DNA of 64,000 nt from Bin80 sp965261255 (GTDB lineage Bacteria; Bacteroidota; Rhodothermia; Rhodothermales; Bin80). The notes beneath the pieces were generated by a model. It saw nothing but the letters and a program-made list of their open reading frames with translations, did not search any database and was not told the DNA's origin. The stretch is taken from assembly GCA_965261255.1 (NCBI GenBank), contig CBDHCQ010000004.1:2108001-2172000 (forward strand). Reading direction: 5' to 3'. This document shows positions 1 through 8,712 of this stretch, piece by piece; within the stretch, counting starts at the first letter, position 1; the number at the start of each line of letters is the position of its first letter. Both the position numbers and the translations under genes were made by a program.

Positions 1-938
1 CGTGCCTTTCCTGCTGCTTCAATCCCGTGATAAAAGCGCGTGATCGACAATGCTAACCGATGTTTTGCATCTCTGGGACTCTCAACGCACAGTTTGCGTA
101 TCTCCGGCAGTGTGTCCGTTTTTTCGTCACTCGCGAGTTCAAAATAGCGATAGATCAACGTATCCGGGATTGAAAGAATTTTACCGTACATGGTATCGGC
201 TGGCTCTGCAAGTCCCACATAGTTGTCCAGTGACTTGGACATTTTCTCAACACCGTCCAATCCCTCCAAGATCGGGAGTGTAATGCAAACCTGGGGTTCC
301 TGACCGACGCTTTTTTGCATAGTGCGCCCCATCAGTAAATTAAATTTCTGATCCGTGCCCCCCAATTCTATGTCTGCTTTTATTTCGACAGAATCCTGAG
401 CCTGGGCCAATGGATACAAAAATTCATGTAGCCCAATGGGATCCCCTTTGGCATAGCGTCCAGCGAAATCATCCCGCTCAAGCATTCGGGCTACAGTCGA
501 TTTACCCGCCAGACGAACAACGTCCCCGAATGAAAGCTTACCCAGCCACTCAGAGTTGTATACAATGCGAATACGCTCGGAGTCTAGTATACGAGACGCC
601 TGCTCAAAGTAAGTTTGGCCGTTACGACGTGTCTCTTCCAGTGAGAGTGCCGGGCGCATTTTCGAGCGACCACTCGCATCTCCGATCATCCCGGTAAAAT
701 CACCAACGATAAGAACCACCTCGTGCCCCAAGTCCTGGAATTGCCTGAGTTTGCGCAGCACTACAGAATGCCCCAGATGCAGATCCGGTCGGCTGGGATC
801 ACAGCCAAGCTTAACAACAAGCGGTTTGCCCGTGCGTGTTGCATGCAATAGTTTTGTGCGCAACTCTTCTTCTGGAATGATCTCCTCCACACCACGCTTC
901 AGATGCAGAAGTTGGTCGTCTACCGGCAAAAAGTGCAT
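1..938 (-). CDS. tyrS: Tyrosyl-tRNA synthetase, 3' end missing
   Basis: This gene charges tRNA-Tyr with tyrosine in the cytoplasm. It starts at an ATG (936-938, minus strand) and runs off the left edge, so the C-terminal tRNA-binding part is not visible. The class I signature HLGH lies near residue 55, and the KMSKS loop is intact at about 228-247, followed by LDNYVGL, typical of the TyrZ-like group. It is the last visible gene of the minus-strand translation cluster, 21 bases after smpB. The reading frame is open throughout the visible 312 codons. Identification rests on the two class I motifs and the N-terminal sequence. Confidence 0.95.
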   Translation of the reverse strand, partial: MHFLPVDDQLLHLKRGVEEIIPEEELRTKLLHATRTGKPLVVKLGCDPSRPDLHLGHSVVLRKLRQFQDLGHEVVLIVGDFTGMIGDASGRSKMRPALSLEETRRNGQTYFEQASRILDSERIRIVYNSEWLGKLSFGDVVRLAGKSTVARMLERDDFAGRYAKGDPIGLHEFLYPLAQAQDSVEIKADIELGGTDQKFNLLMGRTMQKSVGQEPQVCITLPILEGLDGVEKMSKSLDNYVGLAEPADTMYGKILSIPDTLIYRYFELASDEKTDTLPEIRKLCVESPRDAKHRLALSITRFYHGIEAAGKA

Positions 939-959
939 ACTAAAATTCGGTTATCAGAT

Positions 960-1415
960 CTAATATTGCTTTAGCCTGCGTTCTAATTGACGTTTTGTAT
1001 CCCGTTCAGCCATATCTGCCCGCTTATCAAAGAGCTGCTTACCCCGTGCTATTCCAATCTCAGCCTTAATCTTGCCATTTCTCAGATACAGTCTGAGGGG
1101 AATGAGCGTATTTCCTTTTTGCTCAACCGCCTTTTGCAATCGGGCAATTTCTCTACGGTGAAGAAGAAGTTTACGAGGGCGAACCGGGTCATGATTGTTC
1201 AAGTTTCCGTGTTTGTAATGAGAAATGTGGGCATCAACCAGGAACGCCTCTCCATTATCAATCCTGCACCATGCCTCCGCTAAGCTCACCCGACCAGCCC
1301 GAATTGACTTTACCTCAGTACCTACCAATACAAGCCCGGCTTCAAGGGTGTCAAGAATATGATACGATCGCCGTGCCCGACGATTACTTACCAGCGTCGA
1401 GTTCGCTTTTCCCAT
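960..1415 (-). CDS. smpB: SsrA-binding protein SmpB
   Basis: SmpB binds tmRNA and delivers it to stalled ribosomes for trans-translation. The 151-residue length is normal. Visible family features are the GTEVKSIR segment (about residues 32-39), the HISHYKHGN-type loop, the RPRKLLLH motif and the basic tail with DKR and RDTKRQLERR. The start ATG gives MGKANSTLVSNRRA, which fits the usual N-terminus. It lies 11 bases after the mqnA-like gene in the same direction, so co-transcription is likely. The tmRNA gene itself was not seen in the window. Confidence 0.96.
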   Translation of the reverse strand: MGKANSTLVSNRRARRSYHILDTLEAGLVLVGTEVKSIRAGRVSLAEAWCRIDNGEAFLVDAHISHYKHGNLNNHDPVRPRKLLLHRREIARLQKAVEQKGNTLIPLRLYLRNGKIKAEIGIARGKQLFDKRADMAERDTKRQLERRLKQY

Positions 1416-1426
1416 CGCGTACTCCC

Positions 1427-2215
1427 CTATAGGTCAAGCTGCCTTGCATCCTGCCCCCACACTGGTATATCCTGATGTCCGGCAACATCATTCGGCTCAA
1501 ATATTGTCAATGGTACGAGATCCTCAGTGATACCGTAATAATACATGTACTCCCGGATTGCAGTCAGTCCGGCTACGGTTACATCATCCAGGCGCAACCG
1601 CAGGCTTCCGCCAAAGAACTGGTCTGCATGCGACAATGAACGAGTTCCCCATTCGTGCGCAACATTTTCGGCCTCTTTGGTAAGTGTGGTCAACATCTCA
1701 ACCATCGAGTCAGTTGCAGTTTCTTTCAGGCAGGCATACAAACCCCAAATCATCGGGTACTGCGAAAGTTCGTACCACTCCTGTCCCAAATCCAGCGTAG
1801 CTGGATCGTCTGCCTGATCTAGCGAAGCCGCTCCGGTTAACAACTTGATGTCTGCTGTGCCGTTTGACGTCAACGTAATATCTCGTCCGTAGTGCTCTTT
1901 AAGTATCACTCTCGACATGAAAGCCTCCAAACCCTGCTCAGAAGTACATTCGAGTGTTTCCGCCTGCTGTAAATCCCGGCGTAAACGCATCCGTGCAAAT
2001 GGATACCCCCATGAAGATACCGCCCCGCCCGGTACGATATCCAGTTCATCGGCGGCCAATGCTACCGTCACAGGTAAAAGAGCAACATCAACCTGCCGCT
2101 GACCCAACAACTCCACACAAACTGCTCCAGGTTGCCGTTCAGCGTCAATAGAGAGTGTCCTGGCCGCAAGCTCAAGACACTCAGTCGGTGGAAAATCCCA
2201 AAATGCCAACTGCAT
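1427..2215 (-). CDS. mqnA: MqnA-like menaquinone synthesis protein (chorismate dehydratase family)
   Basis: This 262-residue protein resembles the MqnA/MqnD periplasmic-binding-fold enzymes of the futalosine menaquinone route. MqnA dehydrates chorismate to 3-enolpyruvylbenzoate. Visible family-like stretches are VDVALLPV (about 43-50), DIVPGGAVSSWG, DLGQEWYEL and YPMIWGLYAC. The usual N-terminal VxYLN motif is altered to FWDFPP, so it is a divergent member and MqnD or another paralog cannot be excluded. It sits 9 bases after rplS inside the translation operon. No other menaquinone gene is in the window. Confidence 0.7.
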   Translation of the reverse strand: MQLAFWDFPPTECLELAARTLSIDAERQPGAVCVELLGQRQVDVALLPVTVALAADELDIVPGGAVSSWGYPFARMRLRRDLQQAETLECTSEQGLEAFMSRVILKEHYGRDITLTSNGTADIKLLTGAASLDQADDPATLDLGQEWYELSQYPMIWGLYACLKETATDSMVEMLTTLTKEAENVAHEWGTRSLSHADQFFGGSLRLRLDDVTVAGLTAIREYMYYYGITEDLVPLTIFEPNDVAGHQDIPVWGQDARQLDL

Positions 2216-2224
2216 CAGCAGTAC

Positions 2225-2584
2225 TCAGGAGTCGCGCATGCGCTCCTTGATACGAGCGGCCTTGCCACGCAAAGTGCGCAGATAATACAGCTTCGCACGA
2301 CGCACCTTTCCACGGCGCTTGACCTCTACGCGTGCAATCCGCGGAGAATGGAACGGGAATATGCGCTCAACTCCTACACCACCGGAAATTTTCCTGACAG
2401 TAAACGTCCTGTTGGCACCTCCCCCACGAATAGAAATTACCGCACCTTGAAAAACCTGTATGCGCTCCTTCTCACCTTCAATCACACGCAGGTGTACAGC
2501 TATCGTATCCCCCGGTTCAAAGTCCGGTAGCGGGTTTTCGCGTAACTGGGTGGCTTCCACAATCTTCAATAAATTTTTAGCCAT
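2225..2584 (-). CDS. rplS: 50S ribosomal protein L19
   Basis: L19 sits at the interface of the large and small ribosomal subunits. The ATG at 2582-2584 gives a 119-residue protein starting MAKNLLKIVEATQ, which is the normal length. The frame stays open further upstream to 2833, but that part overlaps trmD and is not coding in this frame. Family motifs include FEPGDTIAVHLRV, RIQVFQGAVI and the RRGKVRRAKLYYLR basic segment. It follows trmD by 19 bases in the conserved rpsP-rimM-trmD-rplS order. Confidence 0.97.
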   Translation of the reverse strand: MAKNLLKIVEATQLRENPLPDFEPGDTIAVHLRVIEGEKERIQVFQGAVISIRGGGANRTFTVRKISGGVGVERIFPFHSPRIARVEVKRRGKVRRAKLYYLRTLRGKAARIKERMRDS

Positions 2585-2603
2585 TGTTCTAAGGGTGTAA
2601 CCT

Positions 2604-3290
2604 TCACGTTTTTTCTCGTGCGACGTACTGCTGCCAGAGATCCGGGCGCCGCTCCCGGGTACGCTGTTGTCGAATCTCCTCACGCCACTCAGCAATGCTG
2701 CTGTGATTCCCGCTGCAAAGAACTTCTGGAACCTTAAGTCCTCGAAATGACGCCGGACGTGTATAAGTCGGAGCACCAAGCAATCCATCCTGAAATGAAT
2801 CTTCAAGCGCGGACTGGGCGTCTCCAAGAACACCCGGAATCAACCGGGCCACAGCATCAGCTACCAGAAGTGCAGGTAACTCGCCACCACTTAATACATA
2901 ATCCCCGACCGATACCTCGCGTGTCACCAGCACTTCACGTACACGGTGATCTATCCCCTTGTAGTGCCCGGCAATCAATACAATATGCTTCTTCAATGAT
3001 AAAGAATTTGCCAACGCTTGTGTAAGGGGTTCACCATCCGGACTCAAATAGATAACTTCGTCTGGTGGATCACCGAGTGCTTCTATGCAGGTGAAGATGG
3101 GCTCGGGTTTGAGTACCATACCCGCTCCTCCTCCATAGGGATAATCATCAATCTGTTTGTGTTGTCCCTCGGCATACGAACCCAGGTCATGCACATGCAA
3201 TGCGATCTTATCTTTCGCCCGACGAAGAACAGTTAAATCCACTGCTCTCTTGACATGGACTGGCAATGCTGTCAGAATATCAATGCGCAT
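2604..3290 (-). CDS. trmD: tRNA (guanine-N1)-methyltransferase TrmD
   Basis: TrmD methylates G37 at position N1 in tRNAs, using S-adenosylmethionine, which prevents frameshifting. The 228-residue length is typical. SPOUT/trefoil-knot motifs are visible: YPYGGGAGMVLKPEP near 50-65, LSPDGEPLTQ near 84, LIAGHYKGIDHR near 109, and GDYVLSGGELPAL near 132. The start MRIDILTA is the standard N-terminus. It lies 11 bases downstream of rimM and is followed by rplS, as in most bacteria. Confidence 0.97.
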   Translation of the reverse strand: MRIDILTALPVHVKRAVDLTVLRRAKDKIALHVHDLGSYAEGQHKQIDDYPYGGGAGMVLKPEPIFTCIEALGDPPDEVIYLSPDGEPLTQALANSLSLKKHIVLIAGHYKGIDHRVREVLVTREVSVGDYVLSGGELPALLVADAVARLIPGVLGDAQSALEDSFQDGLLGAPTYTRPASFRGLKVPEVLCSGNHSSIAEWREEIRQQRTRERRPDLWQQYVAREKT

Positions 3291-3301
3291 GGGAACTCAC
3301 C

Positions 3302-3844
3302 TCAGTCCAGTAAACCGTCTACCGGCCGAATGACGATACGTCCAATACTAGCATCCACAGTCATTACAAACTCCGGCACAGCCGGAATCAGGGCATCCTG
3401 TTTTCCGGGACGCTCAACTACATACATATCATAGCTTGGCGCATCCAGAATATCTTTCAGCCTTCCGACTGGCGCACCATCATCCGTCACAACTTCGGCA
3501 CCCACAAGGTCATGCAGGAAAAACTCTCCCGGCTGCAAGGGCGGTAAGTCCTCCAGTTGTGCGAACACCGGAAGCTTTCCGAGGGCCTGCACATCGTTCA
3601 CCGTATGTATTCCTGAAAATCGCATCAGGGCTGTAATGCCACGCTTGGACGTTTGAAACCGGACGCTTTCCACCTCGTACGGAAGTGCCGTCTGCGGTGT
3701 TAGTCCGATCCATAATCGTTTAAGATTCAGTAACCGGTTTGGATCATCGGATTCAGGTACAACCTTACATTCGCCCTTAAGCCCGTGGGCTTTGGCGATC
3801 CGTCCGACTATCAGTAAGTTTTCCCACGAGGACGAATCCATCAA
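3302..3844 (-). CDS. rimM: 16S rRNA processing protein RimM
   Basis: RimM helps mature the 16S rRNA 3' domain and binds ribosomal protein S19. The protein has 180 residues. The N-terminal RimM barrel carries IVGRIAKAHGLKGE (about 11-24), and the C-terminal PRC-barrel-like part carries GEFFLHDLVGAEV and YVVERPGKQDALIPAVPEF. It lies 18 bases after rpsP in the operon. The first two codons are both ATG, and either could be the start. Confidence 0.95.
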   Translation of the reverse strand: MMDSSSWENLLIVGRIAKAHGLKGECKVVPESDDPNRLLNLKRLWIGLTPQTALPYEVESVRFQTSKRGITALMRFSGIHTVNDVQALGKLPVFAQLEDLPPLQPGEFFLHDLVGAEVVTDDGAPVGRLKDILDAPSYDMYVVERPGKQDALIPAVPEFVMTVDASIGRIVIRPVDGLLD

Positions 3845-3862
3845 AAAGTCAGTACTACCTGA

Positions 3863-4396
3863 CTAAGTCTCTTCGGCCTCTTCGGCCTCTTGAGCAGCTT
3901 GCTGGGCTTCGTCCTCCTGGCGAGCTTTTTCTTTCGCGGCAGCTTTCTCGGCTGCAGCTTTCTTCCGCTTTTCAAACAATTCCGCCTCTTTCTTCACCGC
4001 CGCCTCAGTCTCAACAACAAGTGCCTTATGGCGCCGGTCAGCCGGAGTCGTTTTTGCCGTGGCGACCAACCTGTCCTCCCGGTGCTGCCGATGCGCAGCA
4101 ACGGCTTCGGTGATAGCTTCTGATTCAACTCCCTTGCGCTCCAGATGCAATCCTAAAAGCACTCCCCGCCGACTCAGCAGATTACGGACGGTATTGGTCG
4201 GTTGAGCACCAACCTTTAGCCAGTGCTTTACGCGATCTTCTCTGAGTTCAACGCGTGAAGGCTCTTCCTGAGGATAGTAACGTCCCAGGTCCTCTATGAA
4301 TTTGCCATCTCGCGGTGCTCGCGAATCGGCGGCCACTACGGCCCAAATTGGTTTTTTCTTGCGCCCCATACGGCGCAATCTGATTTTGACTGCCAC
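3863..4396 (-). CDS. rpsP: 30S ribosomal protein S16 with long charged tail
   Basis: S16 is a small-subunit assembly protein. The first ~80 residues are canonical: MAVKIRLRRMGRKKKP, then VVAADSRAPRDGKFIEDLG, then VKHWLKVGAQPT. The protein is 177 residues, about twice the usual length. The extra C-terminal half is rich in Lys, Ala and Glu and looks like a charged helix or coiled coil. Such tails are known in Bacteroidota S16. It lies between ffh (25 bases upstream) and rimM. Confidence 0.96.
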   Translation of the reverse strand: MAVKIRLRRMGRKKKPIWAVVAADSRAPRDGKFIEDLGRYYPQEEPSRVELREDRVKHWLKVGAQPTNTVRNLLSRRGVLLGLHLERKGVESEAITEAVAAHRQHREDRLVATAKTTPADRRHKALVVETEAAVKKEAELFEKRKKAAAEKAAAKEKARQEDEAQQAAQEAEEAEET

Positions 4397-4421
4397 GCTC
4401 TCGGTTCTAGTTTATTGATTG

Positions 4422-5783
4422 TTAACGCATTGCCGACTGCAGCAACGCGGATAAGTCTACTTTCTTGCCTTTTTTGCCCATAGTCCGCTGCATGCGCTTC
4501 ATGAGCTTTCGCAACTGCCTGAACTGGCGCAGGAGTTGATTAATGTCTCTGACCGCCAAGCCACTCCCCTGTGCAATACGACGCCTGCGACTACTGTCTA
4601 TTGAGTCGGGATGTCTGCGTTCCCAGGGCGTCATACTCTGAATCGCAGCTTCTACCTTCATAATCTCCTGCTCCTCCGCTTCCATATTCATTGATTGCTT
4701 CCCCATCCCGGGAAGCATCCCTGCGACCTCCGACAGCGATCCCATGGATCTGACTTTCTGGAGCTGCTGATAATAGTCTTCGAGATCAAAGGTCGCTTTC
4801 CGTATTTTCCGACGCAGCGTCTCGGCCTGGGCCACATCGTATTGCTCCTGCGCCTTTTCGACGAGTGTCACCACATCGCCCATCCTAAGGATGCGCCGTG
4901 CCATCCTGTCGGGGAAAAAGGGGAGCAGCTGATCAAGCTTCTCCCCGGTCGAAGCAAACTTTATGGGCTTATTAACGACTGACCTTACAGACAATGCCGC
5001 GCCCCCACGCGCATCGCCATCCAACTTAGTCAATACTACGCCGTCAAAATTAAGGCGATTATTGAATTCCTTCGCAGTATTGACGGCATCCTGTCCTGTC
5101 ATGCTGTCCACAACAAACAGGATCTCACTGGGCTGGGAAAGGCGCTTTATTTCTTCCACTTCAGCCATCATGCGCGCATCAACATGCATCCGACCCGCCG
5201 TATCAATAATCACAGTATCGCGCGCCTGCTTTCTGGCATATGCAACAGCTTCCTGAGCTACGCGCGGAGCGTCCTGAACCACAGTACCGTCGTCCGCTGT
5301 TATGCTGTATACAGGTACATCCGCCTCCTCTCCAAGCCGGTTCAGTTGATCTACAGCTGCCGGTCTATATACATCCGCCGCCGCCAGCATTGGAACACGT
5401 CCCTTGGATTGGAGGTGCAGGGCAAGTTTTGCGCTAAATGTCGTCTTACCTGATCCCTGGAGACCTGCGATCAGTATAACTGCCGGAGGACTGCTTCCTA
5501 GGTTTATCTCAGCGGCATCTCCTCCCAGAAGCCGGACAAGCTCGTCATAAACGATCTTGACGATCATCTGTCCGGGTTCGACGGAGCGTAGGACCCGTTC
5601 ACCGAGTGCCTTCTCCTGGACGCTGTTGGCAAAGGTACGGGCAATCTGGTAGTTCACGTCCGCTTCCAGAAGAGCACGACGTATGCCCCGCATGGACTCC
5701 GCGACATTGGCCTCGGTAATACGGCCTCGGCCGGTAAGGTCCTTAATAACCCCTTCTAAGCGTTGGGAGAGATTCTCAAACAT
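4422..5783 (-). CDS. ffh: Signal recognition particle protein Ffh
   Basis: Ffh is the GTPase that, with SRP RNA, targets nascent membrane proteins to FtsY and the translocon. At 453 residues it has the full N-G-M layout. The P-loop GLQGSGKTT is near 107, DTAGRMHVD near 193, TKLDGDARGG near 250, and a Met-rich M domain (GMGKQSMNMEAEE, then RRRRIAQGSG) occupies about 330-453. It is the first gene of the minus-strand operon. The 147 bases upstream, shared with the divergent cyclo-ligase gene, must hold promoters for both directions. Confidence 0.97.
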   Translation of the reverse strand: MFENLSQRLEGVIKDLTGRGRITEANVAESMRGIRRALLEADVNYQIARTFANSVQEKALGERVLRSVEPGQMIVKIVYDELVRLLGGDAAEINLGSSPPAVILIAGLQGSGKTTFSAKLALHLQSKGRVPMLAAADVYRPAAVDQLNRLGEEADVPVYSITADDGTVVQDAPRVAQEAVAYARKQARDTVIIDTAGRMHVDARMMAEVEEIKRLSQPSEILFVVDSMTGQDAVNTAKEFNNRLNFDGVVLTKLDGDARGGAALSVRSVVNKPIKFASTGEKLDQLLPFFPDRMARRILRMGDVVTLVEKAQEQYDVAQAETLRRKIRKATFDLEDYYQQLQKVRSMGSLSEVAGMLPGMGKQSMNMEAEEQEIMKVEAAIQSMTPWERRHPDSIDSSRRRRIAQGSGLAVRDINQLLRQFRQLRKLMKRMQRTMGKKGKKVDLSALLQSAMR

Positions 5784-5930
5784 GAACGTTTTCTAACACT
5801 GAAAACTGGGTATCGCAGCAAATCTGCGAGAAACAGCACACGTTAACGACTTTATCGCGCACTTGATCATTTAAGCACGCTTATATGCTTGTTTTTCACA
5901 TATTTTCCCTTGATCTGCACCCATTAAGTG

Positions 5931-6512
5931 ATGGTACCCAGTAAATCCACACTGCGCAGCCAGTGTCGCACTGCTCGACAAAGCCTGACAGAGGAAGAAT
6001 ACCGCTCTGAATCCCGGCTGATTGTCGCACGGGCAACATCTCTACCACAATTATTAGAGGCACGAACTGTACTGTCGTACTGGCCAAAGATTGAAGCGCG
6101 TGAAATTGATATCCGCCCTCTCAATAGCTGGCTGCGAGCACGAGGAAATACTGTACTCTTACCCATCATTGAACCATACTCGAAGCGCCCTCGTATGCAT
6201 TGGGGGTGCTTTGATCATGAACGCGGCTTTGTAGCAAACCGCTGGGATATATCTGAGCCGGCAAGCCGTTCAGATATCCCCGCAGAAGACATTGATCTGG
6301 TCGTTGTTCCGGGTCTCGGGTTTGATCTCTCTGGACACCGGATTGGTTATGGTGGAGGATTCTATGACACACTGTTTGAGTATGTTGATTCGTTTAAGCT
6401 TGGCATGGTAATTGACGACTGTTTATTGAATCATCTTCCAGCTGATCCACACGATGTACCCGTTAACTGCGTAGTTACCGGCTCAAGAACGCTTACGCTC
6501 CACCGGCAATAA
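5931..6512 (+). CDS. 5-formyltetrahydrofolate cyclo-ligase
   Basis: This enzyme converts 5-formyl-THF to 5,10-methenyl-THF using ATP, returning folate to the one-carbon pool. The 193-residue length is normal. The diagnostic C-terminal motif PGLGFDLSGHRIGYGGGFYD lies at about 127-146. N-terminal KSTLRSQCRTARQ matches the substrate-binding start. A GTG at 5928 directly precedes the ATG and is an alternative start. It is divergent from ffh, and its stop codon abuts the ATG of the next gene, so the PspC gene is probably co-transcribed. Confidence 0.92.
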   Translation: MVPSKSTLRSQCRTARQSLTEEEYRSESRLIVARATSLPQLLEARTVLSYWPKIEAREIDIRPLNSWLRARGNTVLLPIIEPYSKRPRMHWGCFDHERGFVANRWDISEPASRSDIPAEDIDLVVVPGLGFDLSGHRIGYGGGFYDTLFEYVDSFKLGMVIDDCLLNHLPADPHDVPVNCVVTGSRTLTLHRQ

Positions 6513-7169
6513 ATGCGAACGAAAGCAAAAAAGGATTTCGATCTCCCGGATCTCAAAGAAGAGTCTGGGTATGGGAGCCTAGCCGAATCTGACCTCGAGG
6601 AATTATTTTTTGAAGAAACTACTCCAAAAACAGACGGTGTCATAAACCTGCCAACCATCGCAGGTGTAGGCCTGATTGGCGTGGTTTTTCTGCATCTCCT
6701 GCAACAAATTGGACTTCTGCCAGGAAGTGGGCTTCAGGAAGCTTTTATAGTGTTCCCGCTTTTCGGGATCCTTTTGGTTCTGCTACTCGGTCTGATGCCC
6801 AGAAAACGAAAAAGACGCCGAAAACGAAGGCGTCACGCGGCAAAGAAAAAACGGGAATCCCGGCGGGAAAAACGAAAGGATCCCCAGCAGGAAAAGGAAC
6901 CGCACAGTACAGAAGTGAACCTGAAGGCCAGCTCGCCACAATCACATACCGAAAAGTGGAGGCTCCCGGCCAAATCGCGCGACAAGTGGATCGCTGGTGT
7001 GTGTGCAGGACTTGCTCCACACATCAATATGGAGGTTACTGTGCTGCGGCTGATTTTTATCCTGAGCACCTTCCTTACCGGAGGAACCCTCCCTCCAATA
7101 GCCTACCTCGTCTTAGCAATACTTATGCGCCCCCCAAATGATGCTGAAGAACCGGACGCTAAGCCATAG
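6513..7169 (+). CDS. PspC-domain membrane protein with basic linker
   Basis: The protein has 218 residues. An acidic N-terminus contains DLEELFFEE (about 28-36). Two membrane segments follow (about 46-70 and 76-94), then a very basic linker of Arg/Lys runs (95-130), then a C-terminal PspC domain (about 155-205) with DKWIAGVCAGLAPH and a membrane helix. PspC domains act in envelope-stress sensing in enterobacteria; the function here is not known. Its ATG starts immediately after the stop of the cyclo-ligase. The same layout recurs in the gene at 7674, so the two are paralogs. Confidence 0.85.
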   Translation: MRTKAKKDFDLPDLKEESGYGSLAESDLEELFFEETTPKTDGVINLPTIAGVGLIGVVFLHLLQQIGLLPGSGLQEAFIVFPLFGILLVLLLGLMPRKRKRRRKRRRHAAKKKRESRREKRKDPQQEKEPHSTEVNLKASSPQSHTEKWRLPAKSRDKWIAGVCAGLAPHINMEVTVLRLIFILSTFLTGGTLPPIAYLVLAILMRPPNDAEEPDAKP

Positions 7170-7479
7170 AAACAACTCAATGTCAATAGCATATTTCGTG
7201 CGGATGTATTACTTCCATTAACCCTGGGCAAAACGTCATCCATGCATATACTCAAGCGTACACGACAGACGTCAATCACTGTATCAGTTGATCCCGTGAG
7301 TGCGAGCAACTCAGTTGCTGCTATGGATTGACCGAGAAAACAGATGTGTTGCCGAACATCCGATCTGAGGACACAGAAGCCGACACATGCAACCAAAATA
7401 TTGCACGTGTCGTAATGCAAATTGGATGCCTTCAAATAAAACCGTTGCTGTACGCCCGATCAACAGCCCATAAACGACG
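7170..7479. other. Intergenic stretch without recognisable gene
   Basis: About 310 bases lie between the first PspC gene and the small PspC gene, all in the same direction. I see no convincing reading frame on either strand and no clear terminator hairpin with a T-run. It may carry a promoter for the 7480 gene pair. Confidence 0.5.
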
Positions 7480-7674
7480 ATGAGTTACAAGCGTGGACGC
7501 CTAATCCGCTCGCAATCTAATAAAATGGTCGGAGGAGTCCTGTCCGGCCTTGCAAGACACTATGGCCTAGACCTAACATGGCTACGCATAGGGGTTGTGC
7601 TAGCAAGTTTTGTCACATTCGGTACAGTTGTTCTTTGCTATATTGTGGCGATGTTTCTTATGCCAACAGAGTAG
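7480..7674 (+). CDS. Small stand-alone PspC-domain protein
   Basis: This 64-residue protein consists of little more than one PspC domain. It opens with SYKRGRLIRSQSNKMVGGVLSGLARHYG and continues into a single membrane helix ending in FLMPTE. It is the common small Bacteroidota PspC type and is presumably an inner-membrane protein. Its stop codon TAG shares one base with the GTG start of the next gene, which suggests translational coupling. Confidence 0.85.
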   Translation: MSYKRGRLIRSQSNKMVGGVLSGLARHYGLDLTWLRIGVVLASFVTFGTVVLCYIVAMFLMPTE

Positions 7675-8198
7675 TGACGACTAGATCCCACTTATCGGAA
7701 CTGGAGTTGAGTACCCAGTCAAGTGATGCACTCGAAGAAATGTTCTTCGAGTCAGAGTCTCGCTCTGCGTCCAAGATCAACTGGCACTTTGTTGGTGGTG
7801 GTACACTCCTGATCGGAATTTTTCTCTATCTACTTTCGGCGGTCGGTTTACTTGGGAATGGATTCGTGGATGCGTTAGGCCGTTTAACTCCCTTTGCGGC
7901 GATCTTTTTCATGGGCATTGCGGCAACCAGCGCCCTCCGCGCGAAGCGGACACGCCGTGTACGTACCGTTTCCTCCAGACACCTCGTTCGACCACGAAAG
8001 AAACGCTGGTTGTTTGGCGTTTGTCGTGGTTTGGCGAATCGCTTCGGGATACCCGTGGGGGTAACTCGATTGCTTTTCTTCGTAACTGCCATAGCTACCT
8101 CGGCTTTCGGGTTCGTGGGAATGGCATCAATAGCGTTGTACGTGATCTTGGCGCTCGCCATACCTGGTGAGGAGAGGAACCGTAGGGGCTCATCCTGA
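7674..8198 (+). CDS. PspC-domain membrane protein, paralog of 6513-7169
   Basis: The most likely start is the GTG at 7674-7676, overlapping the previous stop by one base and giving 174 residues. The frame is open further upstream, but that part overlaps the small PspC gene. From this start the layout matches the 6513 gene: an acidic N-terminus with DALEEMFFE, two membrane helices (about residues 37-60 and 65-82), a short basic linker, and a C-terminal PspC domain with KKRWLFGVCRGLANRFG and a final helix. The shared ELFFE/EMFFE motif suggests a common partner or processing site. Function is unknown. Confidence 0.8.
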   Translation: MTTRSHLSELELSTQSSDALEEMFFESESRSASKINWHFVGGGTLLIGIFLYLLSAVGLLGNGFVDALGRLTPFAAIFFMGIAATSALRAKRTRRVRTVSSRHLVRPRKKRWLFGVCRGLANRFGIPVGVTRLLFFVTAIATSAFGFVGMASIALYVILALAIPGEERNRRGSS

Positions 8199-8712
8199 GG
8201 GACTGACACTTTCTCCGTGTCGCGTACCGACCAATCGCGCGATGGACAGGACCAACCTACCTGTGTGTGATTTGATTCTTTTGGACGAAAATCATTCAGC
8301 GAAGAAGCATACTATCTCCCCGCACCCATTAAACTGAATTCAGGATGTGTTCGCCTACTGATACAACGACAAAGTCCTGAACAAGCATTGATTGCATCGT
8401 ATTACCGCCTGGGCATGACAGCTCCACTCAATCTGGTATCCAGATAAATCGAACACCACTTTAGAACATCCTGAGCAGCGGCATTGATTGCATTGGTCGA
8501 TTGCTTCATATGCTCCGTCAACTCAACCTCGTCGTACTTTTGAGCGAGTTCCAGACCTGTAAAGTGTCTGTTCTCACAAAAGCGTCTTCCCAATATGCTA
8601 CCGAGAAACTACCGTGCAACGGAATAAAACCTGGTTTGCTTACGTCTATCCTCCCGAAGTCACTATGCATATGTGCTGCCTATTCACAGTTAACTATTCC
8701 CAACAACAGTAA
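8199..8712. other. Intergenic stretch, possible decayed reading frame
   Basis: About 510 bases lie between the PspC operon and the outer-membrane protein gene. A minus-strand frame at 8402-8593 (63 codons, TTG start, stop codon just upstream) has protein-like composition but matches nothing I know and is probably a fragment or chance. The stretch close to 8712 should contain the promoter of the downstream gene. Confidence 0.4.

Noticed and set aside
2585..2833. Upstream extension of the L19 reading frame
   Set aside because: It overlaps the 3' part of trmD. L19 proteins start at MAKNLLK-like sequence, which is at 2584.
8402..8593. Minus-strand 63-codon frame with protein-like composition
   Set aside because: It needs a TTG start, has a stop codon just upstream, and matches no family I know. 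It is too short to call a gene.
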